A stretch of 64,000 nt of DNA from Sediminibacterium sp. FEMGT703S (GTDB lineage: Bacteria; Bacteroidota; Bacteroidia; Chitinophagales; Chitinophagaceae), in the NCBI GenBank assembly GCA_002786355.1, contig PGCO01000004.1:157297-221296 (forward strand). Direction: 5' to 3'. The notes under the pieces were generated by a model. It was given only the letters and a program-made list of their open reading frames with translations. It had not been told where the DNA came from and searched no databases. Each line of letters starts with the position of its first letter. Positions within the stretch are counted from its first letter, which is position 1. The position numbers were made by a program, and so were the translations under genes. Positions 18,776 to 26,970 of this stretch are shown here, piece after piece.

Positions 18776-19333
18776 ATGAAAGCAATTGTATTGTCCATCT
18801 TCATGATGGCAACCTGCTTGGCCAATGGTCAAGACAGGCTGCTTTGTAGAAATGCTTCGGTGAAATTCTTTTCTAAAATGCCTTTAGAAAATATTGAAGC
18901 CGTGAATAACCAAGGCCTTTCTGTGATTGATTTAAAAACGGGCAATATTGAATTTAGTGTATTGTTAAAAGGATTCATTTTCCCCAATGCATTAATGCAA
19001 GAGCATTTTAATGAAAATTATGTAGAGAGTAGTAAATATCCGAGAGCTTATTTTAAAGGGGTTATTCAATCCATTCCAGTGATTGATTTAAATAAAAATG
19101 CGGATTATAACTTCACAGTAAAAGGTGCAATGCAGCTGCATGGGCAATCAAAGGAAATGAGCACTATGGCTCAGCTTCATGTAAAAGAGGGTAAAGTTAC
19201 TGGAGAGTCCATATTTGATATAGTCTTAGAAGACTATGCTATTGAAATACCCAAGTTGGTCAAAGATAAAATTGCCAAAAAAATCAGTATCAACGTAAAA
19301 GCAATCTATCAAATTCAAAAACCTAATTTATGA
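18776..19333 (+). CDS. YceI-like family periplasmic protein
   Basis: A 185-residue exported protein with a signal peptide ending near LANGQ (residue 19). Its body resembles the YceI lipocalin-like barrel: IDLKTGNIEFSVLLKGFIF, a repeated strand pattern, and FTVKGAMQLHGQSKEM. YceI proteins bind isoprenoid or quinone-like lipids in some cases, but a function is not established here. It is between the cytochrome-like lipoprotein gene (3-base gap) and the DUF5777 gene (ATGA overlap), so the three should be expressed together. Confidence 0.8.
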   Translation: MKAIVLSIFMMATCLANGQDRLLCRNASVKFFSKMPLENIEAVNNQGLSVIDLKTGNIEFSVLLKGFIFPNALMQEHFNENYVESSKYPRAYFKGVIQSIPVIDLNKNADYNFTVKGAMQLHGQSKEMSTMAQLHVKEGKVTGESIFDIVLEDYAIEIPKLVKDKIAKKISINVKAIYQIQKPNL

Positions 19334-20199
19334 TTCGTAAACCATTCACTATACTTTTTTTATCAAGCCTTTTCAGTTTATCTACTTTTTCACAAGATAA
19401 TTTATTGAAGGATTTAGAAAAGGAACAAAAAGGCAATAACAAAGTAAGTGGTGCATTTAAATCATCTAGAGTCATCAATGGCCATTCTATGGAAATGTTG
19501 GGCGCTGGTATGTTAGATTTTAGAATCTTGCATCGCTTTGGACCCGTAAAACAAGGCATAGGGGATTTGTTTGGTTTAGATCAAGCCAGCATGCGTATGG
19601 GTTTTGATTTTGGCTTAAGCAATGATCTAACCATTGGATTTGGTAGAACTACTTTTAAAAAAGAATACGATGCTTTTATTAAATATCGTTTGATTCAGCA
19701 AGAACAAGGAGGTACGCCTGTTTCTTTAGTAGCGGTTGCAGGTACTTCAATTTTTACTTATAAAAGTCCTGACCCCCTAAAGCCTTTAACTTTTAATGAT
19801 CGAACTGGGTATTATGCACAATTGATTATTGGTAGAAAGTTTAATGAAGCGTTTTCTATGCAATTAAGTCCTACGTTGGTATATCGAAATATGATTGAGC
19901 CAGCGGATAAAAAAACAATTTATGCATTGGGTATTGGTGCAAGGCATAAGATTTCTAAAAGGGTTGCTTTAGTGGTAGACTATTCTTTAGTGGCCAATGG
20001 ATTGCCTATGTCCGTAGGGACTAACCCACTATCTATCGGAGTAGACATTGAAACAGGTGGGCATGTATTCCAATTGCATTTTTCTAATTCAACTGGAATG
20101 AATGAGCGCTCTTTTATAACTGAAACCACCAACAGATGGTCTAAAGGAGAATTCCAGTTTGGATTTAACTTGTCTAGAATTTTTTCGCTGAAAAAGTGA
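19330..20199 (+). CDS. DUF5777 family beta-barrel protein
   Basis: A 289-residue exported protein with a signal peptide (cut near TFSQ, residue 22), then alternating amphipathic strands and a C-terminal aromatic-rich strand, consistent with a DUF5777 outer membrane barrel. SSRVINGHSMEMLGAGMLDFRILHRFG near residue 44 is characteristic of the family. Its ATG overlaps the YceI stop. It probably forms the membrane partner of the cytochrome-like and YceI proteins, but no function is established. Confidence 0.75.
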   Translation: MIRKPFTILFLSSLFSLSTFSQDNLLKDLEKEQKGNNKVSGAFKSSRVINGHSMEMLGAGMLDFRILHRFGPVKQGIGDLFGLDQASMRMGFDFGLSNDLTIGFGRTTFKKEYDAFIKYRLIQQEQGGTPVSLVAVAGTSIFTYKSPDPLKPLTFNDRTGYYAQLIIGRKFNEAFSMQLSPTLVYRNMIEPADKKTIYALGIGARHKISKRVALVVDYSLVANGLPMSVGTNPLSIGVDIETGGHVFQLHFSNSTGMNERSFITETTNRWSKGEFQFGFNLSRIFSLKK

Positions 20200-20216
20200 T
20201 TTGAAGTTCATCCATC

Positions 20217-21368
20217 TTATTTCCAAACGCTATCAAACGCTGTATATCCTCTTAGAATAAATGAAAATTTTGCTCCATTGTTATCAATATACTTTCCTTT
20301 TTTAGTGTAGATGGCAATAGCACCCCCAAACCCTGTGGTAGAGCTGTATTGAAAAGGAGGTCTGAATACTTTAATCATGGCAATATCTCTAGGGAACACC
20401 ATCATTTGTTCTCCTGGCATTACTTCAAACTCATCAATAAAAATGGAGCAAATCTCTTCTCTCCATTTAAACACTTCATTGTTGGCAGAGTCAATAGCAA
20501 CGTTTAAACCGGGTACTTTCTGTTGAAGAAACCAAGCTATTGATTGAGATTGAGCCAACTCATCGTTCTCTAATCCATCAAATACATAAGCGTTATCATT
20601 CTTGAATAATCCACTCGTGTAAGTCTCTTCGTATTGCTGCAGTTTCGTTTTTGCCTTTGTATATACAGTTACATTTGGTAAATCGCTACTTGAGTCAGGG
20701 TCATCTAATGAAAGCGTATAGTCGTATTTTTTTTCAATATAAGTTCCTTCTTTTCCTACATTAAAAAAAACCGTTTGTGTGACTACGGGTTCAAATGCAG
20801 AATCAACAGGCGTTTTCAATAAAATAGCTAAATAATTTTTCTTAGGTTTTTTTGCAGGAGAAAAATAAAATGATGCCGTGTCTTGAAACAACATTGGTTT
20901 CATGGTGAAAAATCCTTTTGCATCTACTTTTACTCGGTCTACCATCATTTGCTTGGTACTAGTACGCATCATATAGTTAATGACGGTATCTTGCTTTTCC
21001 CGTTCAACCACCTGCCCTTGCATTCTGTAAAATCCTGATTGAATCAAACAGCTAATAGCATAGTTGCCGCTGGGTATTTGCTCACTTATTTTTAAAGCAG
21101 CATTTACTTCTCCTTCAATCATGGGATAGCGAAACTTCCATCTTTGTTTAGTACCCAAATGATCTATCCAAATATGTGCAGTAGCCGATTTTAATTTCTT
21201 GTTGATATAATTTGGATAATATATCCTAAGCTCTAACGAATCACCTTGTACGTAAACTGGTTTTGATAAATTGATAGAAATAGAATCATTTTCACTCTGA
21301 GCAAAAATTGGAGCGCTACCAAATATGATAAAGCATATTGCAACTAAAAAAGTCAATTTGTTCAACAT
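20217..21368 (-). CDS. Exported protein with MG2-like N-terminus and TonB plug-like C-terminus (paralogue A)
   Basis: A 383-residue exported protein with a signal peptide (about residues 1-23, ending FAQ). The N-terminal part resembles macroglobulin-like MG2 domains (VYVQGDSLELRIYYPN). The C-terminal part resembles a TonB receptor plug (IAWFLQQKVPGLNV, IFIDEFEV, IAMIKVFRPP, GGAIAIYTKKG) but has no barrel. A paralogue lies at 34628-35821. The start ATG at 21368 gives the signal peptide. It follows a small basic protein gene by 15 bases. The function is unknown, perhaps surface binding or assembly. Confidence 0.65.
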   Translation of the reverse strand: MLNKLTFLVAICFIIFGSAPIFAQSENDSISINLSKPVYVQGDSLELRIYYPNYINKKLKSATAHIWIDHLGTKQRWKFRYPMIEGEVNAALKISEQIPSGNYAISCLIQSGFYRMQGQVVEREKQDTVINYMMRTSTKQMMVDRVKVDAKGFFTMKPMLFQDTASFYFSPAKKPKKNYLAILLKTPVDSAFEPVVTQTVFFNVGKEGTYIEKKYDYTLSLDDPDSSSDLPNVTVYTKAKTKLQQYEETYTSGLFKNDNAYVFDGLENDELAQSQSIAWFLQQKVPGLNVAIDSANNEVFKWREEICSIFIDEFEVMPGEQMMVFPRDIAMIKVFRPPFQYSSTTGFGGAIAIYTKKGKYIDNNGAKFSFILRGYTAFDSVWK

Positions 21369-21383
21369 AAATACCAATAATCC

Positions 21384-21566
21384 TTATGATGCTTTTCTAG
21401 GAGTTACCGAGAATCCGCCACCCTTTTTAGCAGAAGAGAAGTTTTTATTGTTCATTGCCCCGGGTGCTTTATTTACCATGCCAGATGGTCCAGTAGCTTT
21501 AGAAATCATGCCTGATGCAGGTGTAGCTTTCTTAGTGTTTTTTCTGGTTGATTTTGCCTTTCCCAT
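21384..21566 (-). CDS. Small basic Lys/Ala/Ser-rich protein
   Basis: A 60-residue low-complexity protein (MGKAKSTRKNTKKATPASGM...) with about a dozen Lys/Arg and no acidic residues, like small nucleic-acid-binding or ribosome-associated proteins of Bacteroidota. The ATG follows an A/T-rich leader. It is 15 bases upstream of the plug-like gene on the same strand. The opposite-strand 86-residue frame here is hydrophobic but has no leader or context support. I do not recognise a named family. Confidence 0.5.
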   Translation of the reverse strand: MGKAKSTRKNTKKATPASGMISKATGPSGMVNKAPGAMNNKNFSSAKKGGGFSVTPRKAS

Positions 21567-21675
21567 ATATTTTATATTTCACTAAAGTTAACTGCTTTTG
21601 GATTAATGTAACATGTTAAAATAGTATGGTCGGTCATAAATAAATGCAATTGCTTAACTTGCATGAAATTTTTTT

Positions 21676-22935
21676 ATGAGTCAGTTGAGCCATTTAGCGG
21701 AAACCTTAATAGGAAGTGAAATTGTAAAGTTGGGTAATGCCATCAACGAAAGAATTAGAAACGGAGAGACCATTTATAATTATACCATTGGTGATTTTAA
21801 TCCGAGTGAATTCCCAATTCCTGCTGAATTGGAACAGTTAATTATTGAAGCCTATCAACAAAAAAAGACCAGCTATCCAGCGGCAGAAGGAATCTTAGAT
21901 TTACGTAAAGCCATCAGTGGATTTATTCAAGAATGGGAGGGCCTTAGTTTTACTCCTGCCGAAATTCAAGTTGCTTCAGGTGGTCGCCCACTGATTTATG
22001 CTTTATTCAAAGTGATTGTAGACAAAGGCGATAAGGTAATTTATGGTGTTCCATCTTGGAATAATAATCACTATGTTCATTTAACCGATGGTACACATTG
22101 CGAAGTGCCTTGTTTGCCTGAAAACGATTTCATGCCAACCGTAGCGGCTATTCAGCCACATATAAAAGGCGCCACTTTAATATGTTTATGTACACCGCAA
22201 AATCCTACAGGCACTACACTTAGTAAAAATGCTTTAGCTGAAATCTGTGATTTAATCGTTGCAGAAAACGCAACAAGAACAGCTGATCAAAAGAAACTGT
22301 ATTTAATGTTTGATCAAATGTATTGGACGCTCACATTTGGCGACACTGTTCATTATAATCCATTGGCATTGAATCCTGCAATGAAGCCCTACACCATTTT
22401 TATTGATGGTATTTCAAAAGTGTTTTCAGCAACAGGCGTAAGAGTGGGATGGGCGTTGGGTCCAGAAAATGTGATTGCAAAAATGAAAGCGATTTTAAGT
22501 CACTTGGGTGCTTGGGCTCCAATGGCAGAACAACACGCAGTAGCCAACTACTTACCTATGAAAGAAGCGATTGGTAAGTACCTTACGCATTTTAAATCGG
22601 AAGTAGAATTTCGCTTACGTAGTATTTATGATGGTATCAATACTTTAAAGCAAAAAGGATACAAAGTAGACGCAATAGCCCCACAAGCTGCTATTTATTT
22701 GACTATTCAAATGAATTTAAGGGGGAGCAAAACCGCCGAAGGGCAAGAATTATCAACACAGGCAGATGTAACAAATTATATATTAAGCGAGGCAAAAATA
22801 GCGATAGTGCCGTTTTCTGCTTTTGGAGCTGGATCTGATAGTAGTTGGTATAGATTAAGCGTAGGGACTTGTAAGAAAGGAGATATTCCAACTATGTTGC
22901 AACAATTAGAAAATGCATTGAGTAAACTCGCTTAA
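21676..22935 (+). CDS. Class I/II pyridoxal-phosphate aminotransferase
   Basis: A 419-residue fold-type I PLP enzyme. It has YTIGDFNPSEFPIP near residue 35 and the PLP-pocket CTPQNPTGTTLS near 177. A YLMFDQMYW strand follows, and then the Schiff-base lysine in IDGISKVFSATGVRVGW (about 243-259). It is probably an aspartate/aromatic-type aminotransferase, but the substrate is not determinable. It is a monocistronic gene with a possible -7-like TAACTTGC about 15 bases before the ATG. Confidence 0.88.
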   Translation: MSQLSHLAETLIGSEIVKLGNAINERIRNGETIYNYTIGDFNPSEFPIPAELEQLIIEAYQQKKTSYPAAEGILDLRKAISGFIQEWEGLSFTPAEIQVASGGRPLIYALFKVIVDKGDKVIYGVPSWNNNHYVHLTDGTHCEVPCLPENDFMPTVAAIQPHIKGATLICLCTPQNPTGTTLSKNALAEICDLIVAENATRTADQKKLYLMFDQMYWTLTFGDTVHYNPLALNPAMKPYTIFIDGISKVFSATGVRVGWALGPENVIAKMKAILSHLGAWAPMAEQHAVANYLPMKEAIGKYLTHFKSEVEFRLRSIYDGINTLKQKGYKVDAIAPQAAIYLTIQMNLRGSKTAEGQELSTQADVTNYILSEAKIAIVPFSAFGAGSDSSWYRLSVGTCKKGDIPTMLQQLENALSKLA

Positions 22936-22981
22936 AATTCAATTTTTGGGATGAATAATTAAAATTGAAAGTAGCCTCAAT

Positions 22982-23221
22982 TTAGTTCTTATTACAGATA
23001 AAGATAAATGCCTTGTTGGGCTTGTCTTGCAATATTTGCTTTACCAAGTGGGTTTTGGTAATTATTTTGTGCTTGTTAATATCGATAATTTCATTAGCAA
23101 CACAGAAGCTTACCCAATTTTCTACAGGGCCAAGAATTTTATTTAAACCAACAATTACAGAAGCCGCCTGTTCCTCTGTTAAGTATTCTTGTTTAGTTAA
23201 AACCAACAAATCTCTGTTCAT
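22982..23221 (-). CDS. Small hypothetical protein, 79 residues
   Basis: A short soluble-looking frame (MNRDLLVLTKQEYLTEEQAA...) with mixed helix-forming composition and one Cys. It begins at the ATG at 23221, 11 bases after the stop of a small lipoprotein gene on the same strand, so the two form a likely operon. I do not recognise a family. It ends 46 bases from the aminotransferase stop. The opposite-strand 76-residue frame overlapping it seems a shadow. Confidence 0.5.
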   Translation of the reverse strand: MNRDLLVLTKQEYLTEEQAASVIVGLNKILGPVENWVSFCVANEIIDINKHKIITKTHLVKQILQDKPNKAFIFICNKN

Positions 23222-23232
23222 GATAAATGAAT

Positions 23233-23352
23233 TCAAAGTTTAGGGCAACCGCACGATTTGGATTTATTCGATTTCTGAAAAACACCACAAGATGAAGATG
23301 CCAATGTGATAAGTAACATTAAAAGAATAATTTGGTTTATTTTCAATTTCAT
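23233..23352 (-). CDS. Small lipoprotein, 39 residues, with CGCP tail
   Basis: A mini-gene: ATG at 23352, a hydrophobic signal (IILLMLLITLA) and a lipobox-like SSSC with Cys22. A short Lys/Ser-rich tail ends in SCGCPKL (Cys34, Cys36). The signal peptide architecture and the conserved-looking Cys-Gly-Cys-Pro tail argue that it is real despite its length. It would be an envelope-anchored short Cys-rich peptide. The 79-residue gene follows 11 bases downstream. The glycosyltransferase gene diverges from it about 50 bases away. Confidence 0.6.
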   Translation of the reverse strand: MKLKINQIILLMLLITLASSSCGVFQKSNKSKSCGCPKL

Positions 23353-23402
23353 ATATGCATCTAAAATAACAAAATAGCTTTAATAATTCAACAAACTTCA
23401 TT

Positions 23403-24491
23403 TTGAAAAATCAATTTAACATTAGCAAAGTATTAATAGCTCCGCTAGATTGGGGCCTAGGCCATGCAACACGTTGTATCCCGATTATAAAGGCTTTCAG
23501 GCAATTGAACATACCTGTAATATTGGCTGCAGAAGGGCATCAGGCTGCTTTATTGTTGAAAGAGTTTCCAGATATTACCATATTACCCTTAACAGGTTAT
23601 CGGATTCGATATGCAAAATCAAGAATACTTCTTTTGTTTAGCTTGGCGCTTCAAATGATTAGAATTTATAGAACAATTAAGCAGGAAGAAGCTTGGTTAA
23701 AAAAAGTAGTGGAAGATTATCAGATTGATTTGATTATTTCGGACAATAGATTTGGATTGCATCACCCAAGGGTCCCTTCTATTTTTATTACCCACCAATT
23801 ATTGATCAAAGCACCTTATAAATGGGTCGAAAGCATTTTTCAGCGAATTAACTATCATTTCATTAATCAATATACAGCTTGTTGGGTACCCGATATGGCT
23901 GCAGCCCCAGGACTAGCTGGTGAATTATCTCATCCAGTTAAAATGCCTAAAGTGCCAGTGTTTTACATGAAATTATTGTCTAGGTTTACTCGGGTTACCG
24001 GCGCCACTAAATATACTTTCGGTATCATATTGTCGGGTCCTGAGCCACAAAGAACAATTCTTGAAGATAAAATACTATCAGACCTCTCAATATTTACTAA
24101 ACCAGTACTATTGGTTCGTGGACTTCCCTCAGATTCTACGTTAATTGAAGTTCCAGAACATGTGACCGTTTTTAATCATTTAGATACCAATGACCTAGAT
24201 TTTCATTTGCAACAAGCAGATTACATTATTGGAAGAGGTGGATACACTTCTTTAATGGAATTGCTTTCAATTGATAAAAGATTAATTGTTGTGCCAACAC
24301 CTGGGCAAACAGAACAAGAGTATTTGAGTGCTTTATTAATGAAAACGAAAAGGTTGATGTGTTTATCACAAGCCGACTTTAGTGTAGATGAAGCTTATGT
24401 AAATGCGCAAAAATTTACTTTTAGCAAAATGAATCTTGATCAGTTTGATCTTGAACAGCTAAAAGCATTATTGCTAAATTTGCCTAAATGA
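23403..24491 (+). CDS. MurG-like family glycosyltransferase
   Basis: A 362-residue GT-B protein with the N-terminal VLIAPLDWGLGHATRCIPII nucleotide-sugar motif (residues 9-28) and the C-terminal MurG-type IIGRGGYTSLMELLS followed by IVVPTPGQTEQEYLS. It probably transfers a sugar in envelope or surface glycan synthesis; the substrate is unknown. No in-frame ATG exists upstream before a stop, so the TTG at 23403 is the likely start, which is unusual. Its TGA overlaps the ATG of the EamA transporter gene. Confidence 0.82.
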   Translation: MKNQFNISKVLIAPLDWGLGHATRCIPIIKAFRQLNIPVILAAEGHQAALLLKEFPDITILPLTGYRIRYAKSRILLLFSLALQMIRIYRTIKQEEAWLKKVVEDYQIDLIISDNRFGLHHPRVPSIFITHQLLIKAPYKWVESIFQRINYHFINQYTACWVPDMAAAPGLAGELSHPVKMPKVPVFYMKLLSRFTRVTGATKYTFGIILSGPEPQRTILEDKILSDLSIFTKPVLLVRGLPSDSTLIEVPEHVTVFNHLDTNDLDFHLQQADYIIGRGGYTSLMELLSIDKRLIVVPTPGQTEQEYLSALLMKTKRLMCLSQADFSVDEAYVNAQKFTFSKMNLDQFDLEQLKALLLNLPK

Positions 24492-25390
24492 ATCAATCCT
24501 ATAAGGCATTTGCTGCTGCTCTTTTTGCTAATTTGATTTTTGGTAGTAGTTATACCGCAGTCAAATTCATCACACCCGCATTCATACATCCGTTTGCATT
24601 AAACTTTGTTAGAGTAGCAGTTACTTTGTCTTTATTTTGGATCTTGTTTTTATTCAAGCCGGGAAAAATTAAATTTGATCGCAAGGATCTACCCCGATTT
24701 TTTATTTGTGCACTCACTGGTATTGTAATTAATCAACTTTTTTTTATTAAAGGCGTATCGCTCACTACGGTGATACATAGTTCATTGCTTTCTTTAGGGT
24801 CACCTATTTTTATTACAATCATTGCCGCTTGGCTGTTAAAAGAGGGGTTTACGCTTTTAAAAGGAATTGGACTTGCTTGCGGGGTTGGCGGGGCAAGTAT
24901 TTTAATTTTGATGAAAGATGGATCAGGGGGCGGTGCAGCTAGTAATATGCTCTTGGGAGATATTTTGGTTTTAATCAATGCTATTTCTTATGCGTTTTAT
25001 CTGGTTTTAGTAAGACCATTAATGGCTAAGTATTCTGGTATTCAAGTATTGCGTTGGATTTTTACGATTGGAGCATTGGGTATTTTACCAGTTGGTTTTC
25101 CCTATATATTGTCTACTAATTGGGTTGCATTTGATCTTTTGCATTGGCTTGTATTAGGGTATGTTGCCATATTCGCCACATTTGTTGCATACTTACTAAC
25201 AGTGCAAAGTATACAACTCATAGGCTCGTCTGCAACGGGTGCGTTTATTTATACTCAACCTGTTTTTGCAGCAATCTTTGCAATGATTTTTACGGGAGAG
25301 TATTTTACACTGTATAAACTGATTGCAGCCATATTAATTTTTACTGGCGTTTATTTAGTCAATAGCAAGAAACTGATTAAACCTGTTTAG
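24488..25390 (+). CDS. EamA/DMT family transporter
   Basis: A 300-residue protein with ten predicted membrane helices arranged as two EamA repeats (first repeat about residues 8-138, second about 155-297). The family exports metabolites such as amino acids and purines. The substrate is not determinable. It starts inside the glycosyltransferase stop (ATGA), so the two are co-expressed. Its 3' end overlaps the convergent SixA-like gene by 14 bases. Confidence 0.88.
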   Translation: MNQSYKAFAAALFANLIFGSSYTAVKFITPAFIHPFALNFVRVAVTLSLFWILFLFKPGKIKFDRKDLPRFFICALTGIVINQLFFIKGVSLTTVIHSSLLSLGSPIFITIIAAWLLKEGFTLLKGIGLACGVGGASILILMKDGSGGGAASNMLLGDILVLINAISYAFYLVLVRPLMAKYSGIQVLRWIFTIGALGILPVGFPYILSTNWVAFDLLHWLVLGYVAIFATFVAYLLTVQSIQLIGSSATGAFIYTQPVFAAIFAMIFTGEYFTLYKLIAAILIFTGVYLVNSKKLIKPV

Positions 25391-25868
25391 GCCAGTCAGC
25401 AAATAAATATGTTTTTTTTGCTGATGCCCATTTTTTCCAACTATCCGTTTCAACTGAAACAGCAAATACGGCGCAAGTAGGCATATCATCAATTTTAGTT
25501 GATGTGAGTTGGTTCACAAAATCGGTGATACCAGGATTGTGGGCAAAAATAGCAACTGTATTTATTTCATCTGGTATTTGTAGAATTGCTTTTACAAATC
25601 TTTCTGGAGGGGCATGGTATAAAAAATCATGTTTTATAATATTGGCAGTTAAAATTTCATTTGCTTTGGCAAAATATTCCGCTGTAGTTAAAGCCCTCAG
25701 TGCAGTACTACTAAGGATTAAATCAATGCTCAAACCACGTGCTAATAGTCTTTTAGCCATCATTGGCGCATCTACATGTCCTCTTTCATTCAAAGGCCTA
25801 TTAAAGTCATCTTGGTCAATATTGGCCCAGCTACTCTTTGCGTGTCTTACCAGTAATAATTGTTTCAT
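25377..25868 (-). CDS. SixA-like histidine phosphatase
   Basis: A 163-residue histidine phosphatase-superfamily member with the N-terminal RHAKSSW motif (Arg-His catalytic pair, residues 8-9), RPLNERG near 25-31, and the second catalytic His in IFAHNPGITDF (about 108-118). SixA dephosphorylates phosphohistidine proteins in E. coli. A -7-like TAACTTTT box lies 4 bases before the ATG. It is divergent from mnmH. Confidence 0.85.
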   Translation of the reverse strand: MKQLLLVRHAKSSWANIDQDDFNRPLNERGHVDAPMMAKRLLARGLSIDLILSSTALRALTTAEYFAKANEILTANIIKHDFLYHAPPERFVKAILQIPDEINTVAIFAHNPGITDFVNQLTSTKIDDMPTCAVFAVSVETDSWKKWASAKKTYLFADWPKQV

Positions 25869-25872
25869 AGTG

Positions 25873-25880
25873 AAAAGTTA
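25873..25880 (-). promoter_or_regulatory. Possible -7 box of the SixA-like gene
   Basis: The minus strand reads TAACTTTT, one mismatch from TAnnTTTG, ending 4 bases before the ATG. If used, the transcript would be leaderless or nearly so. Confidence 0.3.
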
Positions 25881-25894
25881 GCTCATTTGAATTG

Positions 25895-25902
25895 TACATT
25901 TG
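25895..25902 (+). promoter_or_regulatory. -7 promoter box of mnmH, adjacent to its start codon
   Basis: TACATTTG is an exact TAnnTTTG match that ends 4 bases before the GTG start of mnmH. The family rule that transcription begins about 5-8 bases after the box would make the mRNA leaderless. Confidence 0.5.
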
Positions 25903-25906
25903 TACT

Positions 25907-26947
25907 GTGGCAGTAACTAAATTATTGATAGACGAATTTATTGAACTGAGGAAACGCTATCCTGTTTTTGATGTCAGAAGCGAGGGTGAATATCAGCATG
26001 CACATATACCAGGTGCCCATAGTTTACCGCTATTTAATAATGATGAAAGGAAAATAGTTGGCACTGCTTATAAGCAAGAAAGTAAACAAAAAGCCATTAA
26101 GATAGGCCTCAAATATTTTGGCGTCAAGATGGTAAAAATGGTGGAAGCTGTTGAAAAATTAACCGAACATGCAGAAACTAAAACCATATTGGTGCATTGC
26201 TGGAGAGGTGGGATGAGAAGTGCGGGTGTTGCTTGGTTATTGGATCTTTATGGATTTAAAGTATATACTTTAGTAGGAGGATATAAGACTTATCGAAATT
26301 GGGTTCTGCAACAATTTGAGCTGACTTATCCCATTCAAATTGTTGGTGGATATACGGGTAGTGGTAAAACAGAAGTAATACAAGAGCTGAGTAATAGAGG
26401 AGAACTTATTATAGACTTAGAGGGATTAGCGCATCACAAAGGTTCAGCATTTGGGGCTTTAGGACAACCACCACAACCCAGTCAAGAAATGTTTGAAAAC
26501 CAATTGGCTACAGAAATAAATACTAAAGCCAATTTATTAACTAGTGATAAAGTAATTTGGCTTGAAGACGAAAGTCAACGCATTGGTGAAGTCAATATTC
26601 CAACTGTTTTTTTTAAGCAAATGCGAACGAAGAAAGTTTTTTTCTTAGATATTCCTTTTGATGAAAGACTTCAATACATTTTACAGGGGTATGGAAAATT
26701 TAGTAAAGAATACCTGGTTAATGCAATCATTAGAATTAAGAAAAGATTAGGTGGATTAGAAACCAAAACGGCTATCAACTGTCTAATTGAAGACGATACT
26801 ATAGGATGCTTTGCTATTTTATTGAAGTACTACGATAAGGGTTATTATGCAGGATCTCAAAAGCGAGAAAATCCTGATCAATTGATACATAAAATTCCCT
26901 GTAATAGTGTGGATGCAAAAACAAATGCCATCAAGCTTTTGCAGTGA
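25907..26947 (+). CDS. mnmH: tRNA 2-selenouridine synthase MnmH (SelU)
   Basis: A 346-residue protein with an N-terminal rhodanese domain (catalytic Cys98 in VHCWRGGMRS) and a C-terminal P-loop domain (GGYTGSGKT, Lys154). MnmH geranylates or selenates 2-thiouridine at the tRNA wobble position, using selenophosphate for the latter. No selD is in the window. The GTG at 25907 is chosen as start because the -7 box ends 4 bases before it and the upstream TTG frame runs through that box. Confidence 0.9.
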   Translation: MAVTKLLIDEFIELRKRYPVFDVRSEGEYQHAHIPGAHSLPLFNNDERKIVGTAYKQESKQKAIKIGLKYFGVKMVKMVEAVEKLTEHAETKTILVHCWRGGMRSAGVAWLLDLYGFKVYTLVGGYKTYRNWVLQQFELTYPIQIVGGYTGSGKTEVIQELSNRGELIIDLEGLAHHKGSAFGALGQPPQPSQEMFENQLATEINTKANLLTSDKVIWLEDESQRIGEVNIPTVFFKQMRTKKVFFLDIPFDERLQYILQGYGKFSKEYLVNAIIRIKKRLGGLETKTAINCLIEDDTIGCFAILLKYYDKGYYAGSQKRENPDQLIHKIPCNSVDAKTNAIKLLQ

Positions 26948-26970
26948 TCAATTCGACTCGGCGGTAAGTT

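Noticed and set aside
21325..21585. 86-codon plus-strand frame opposite the small basic protein
   Set aside because: It has no promoter or operon context and overlaps the start of the plug-like gene; the minus-strand reading is better supported.
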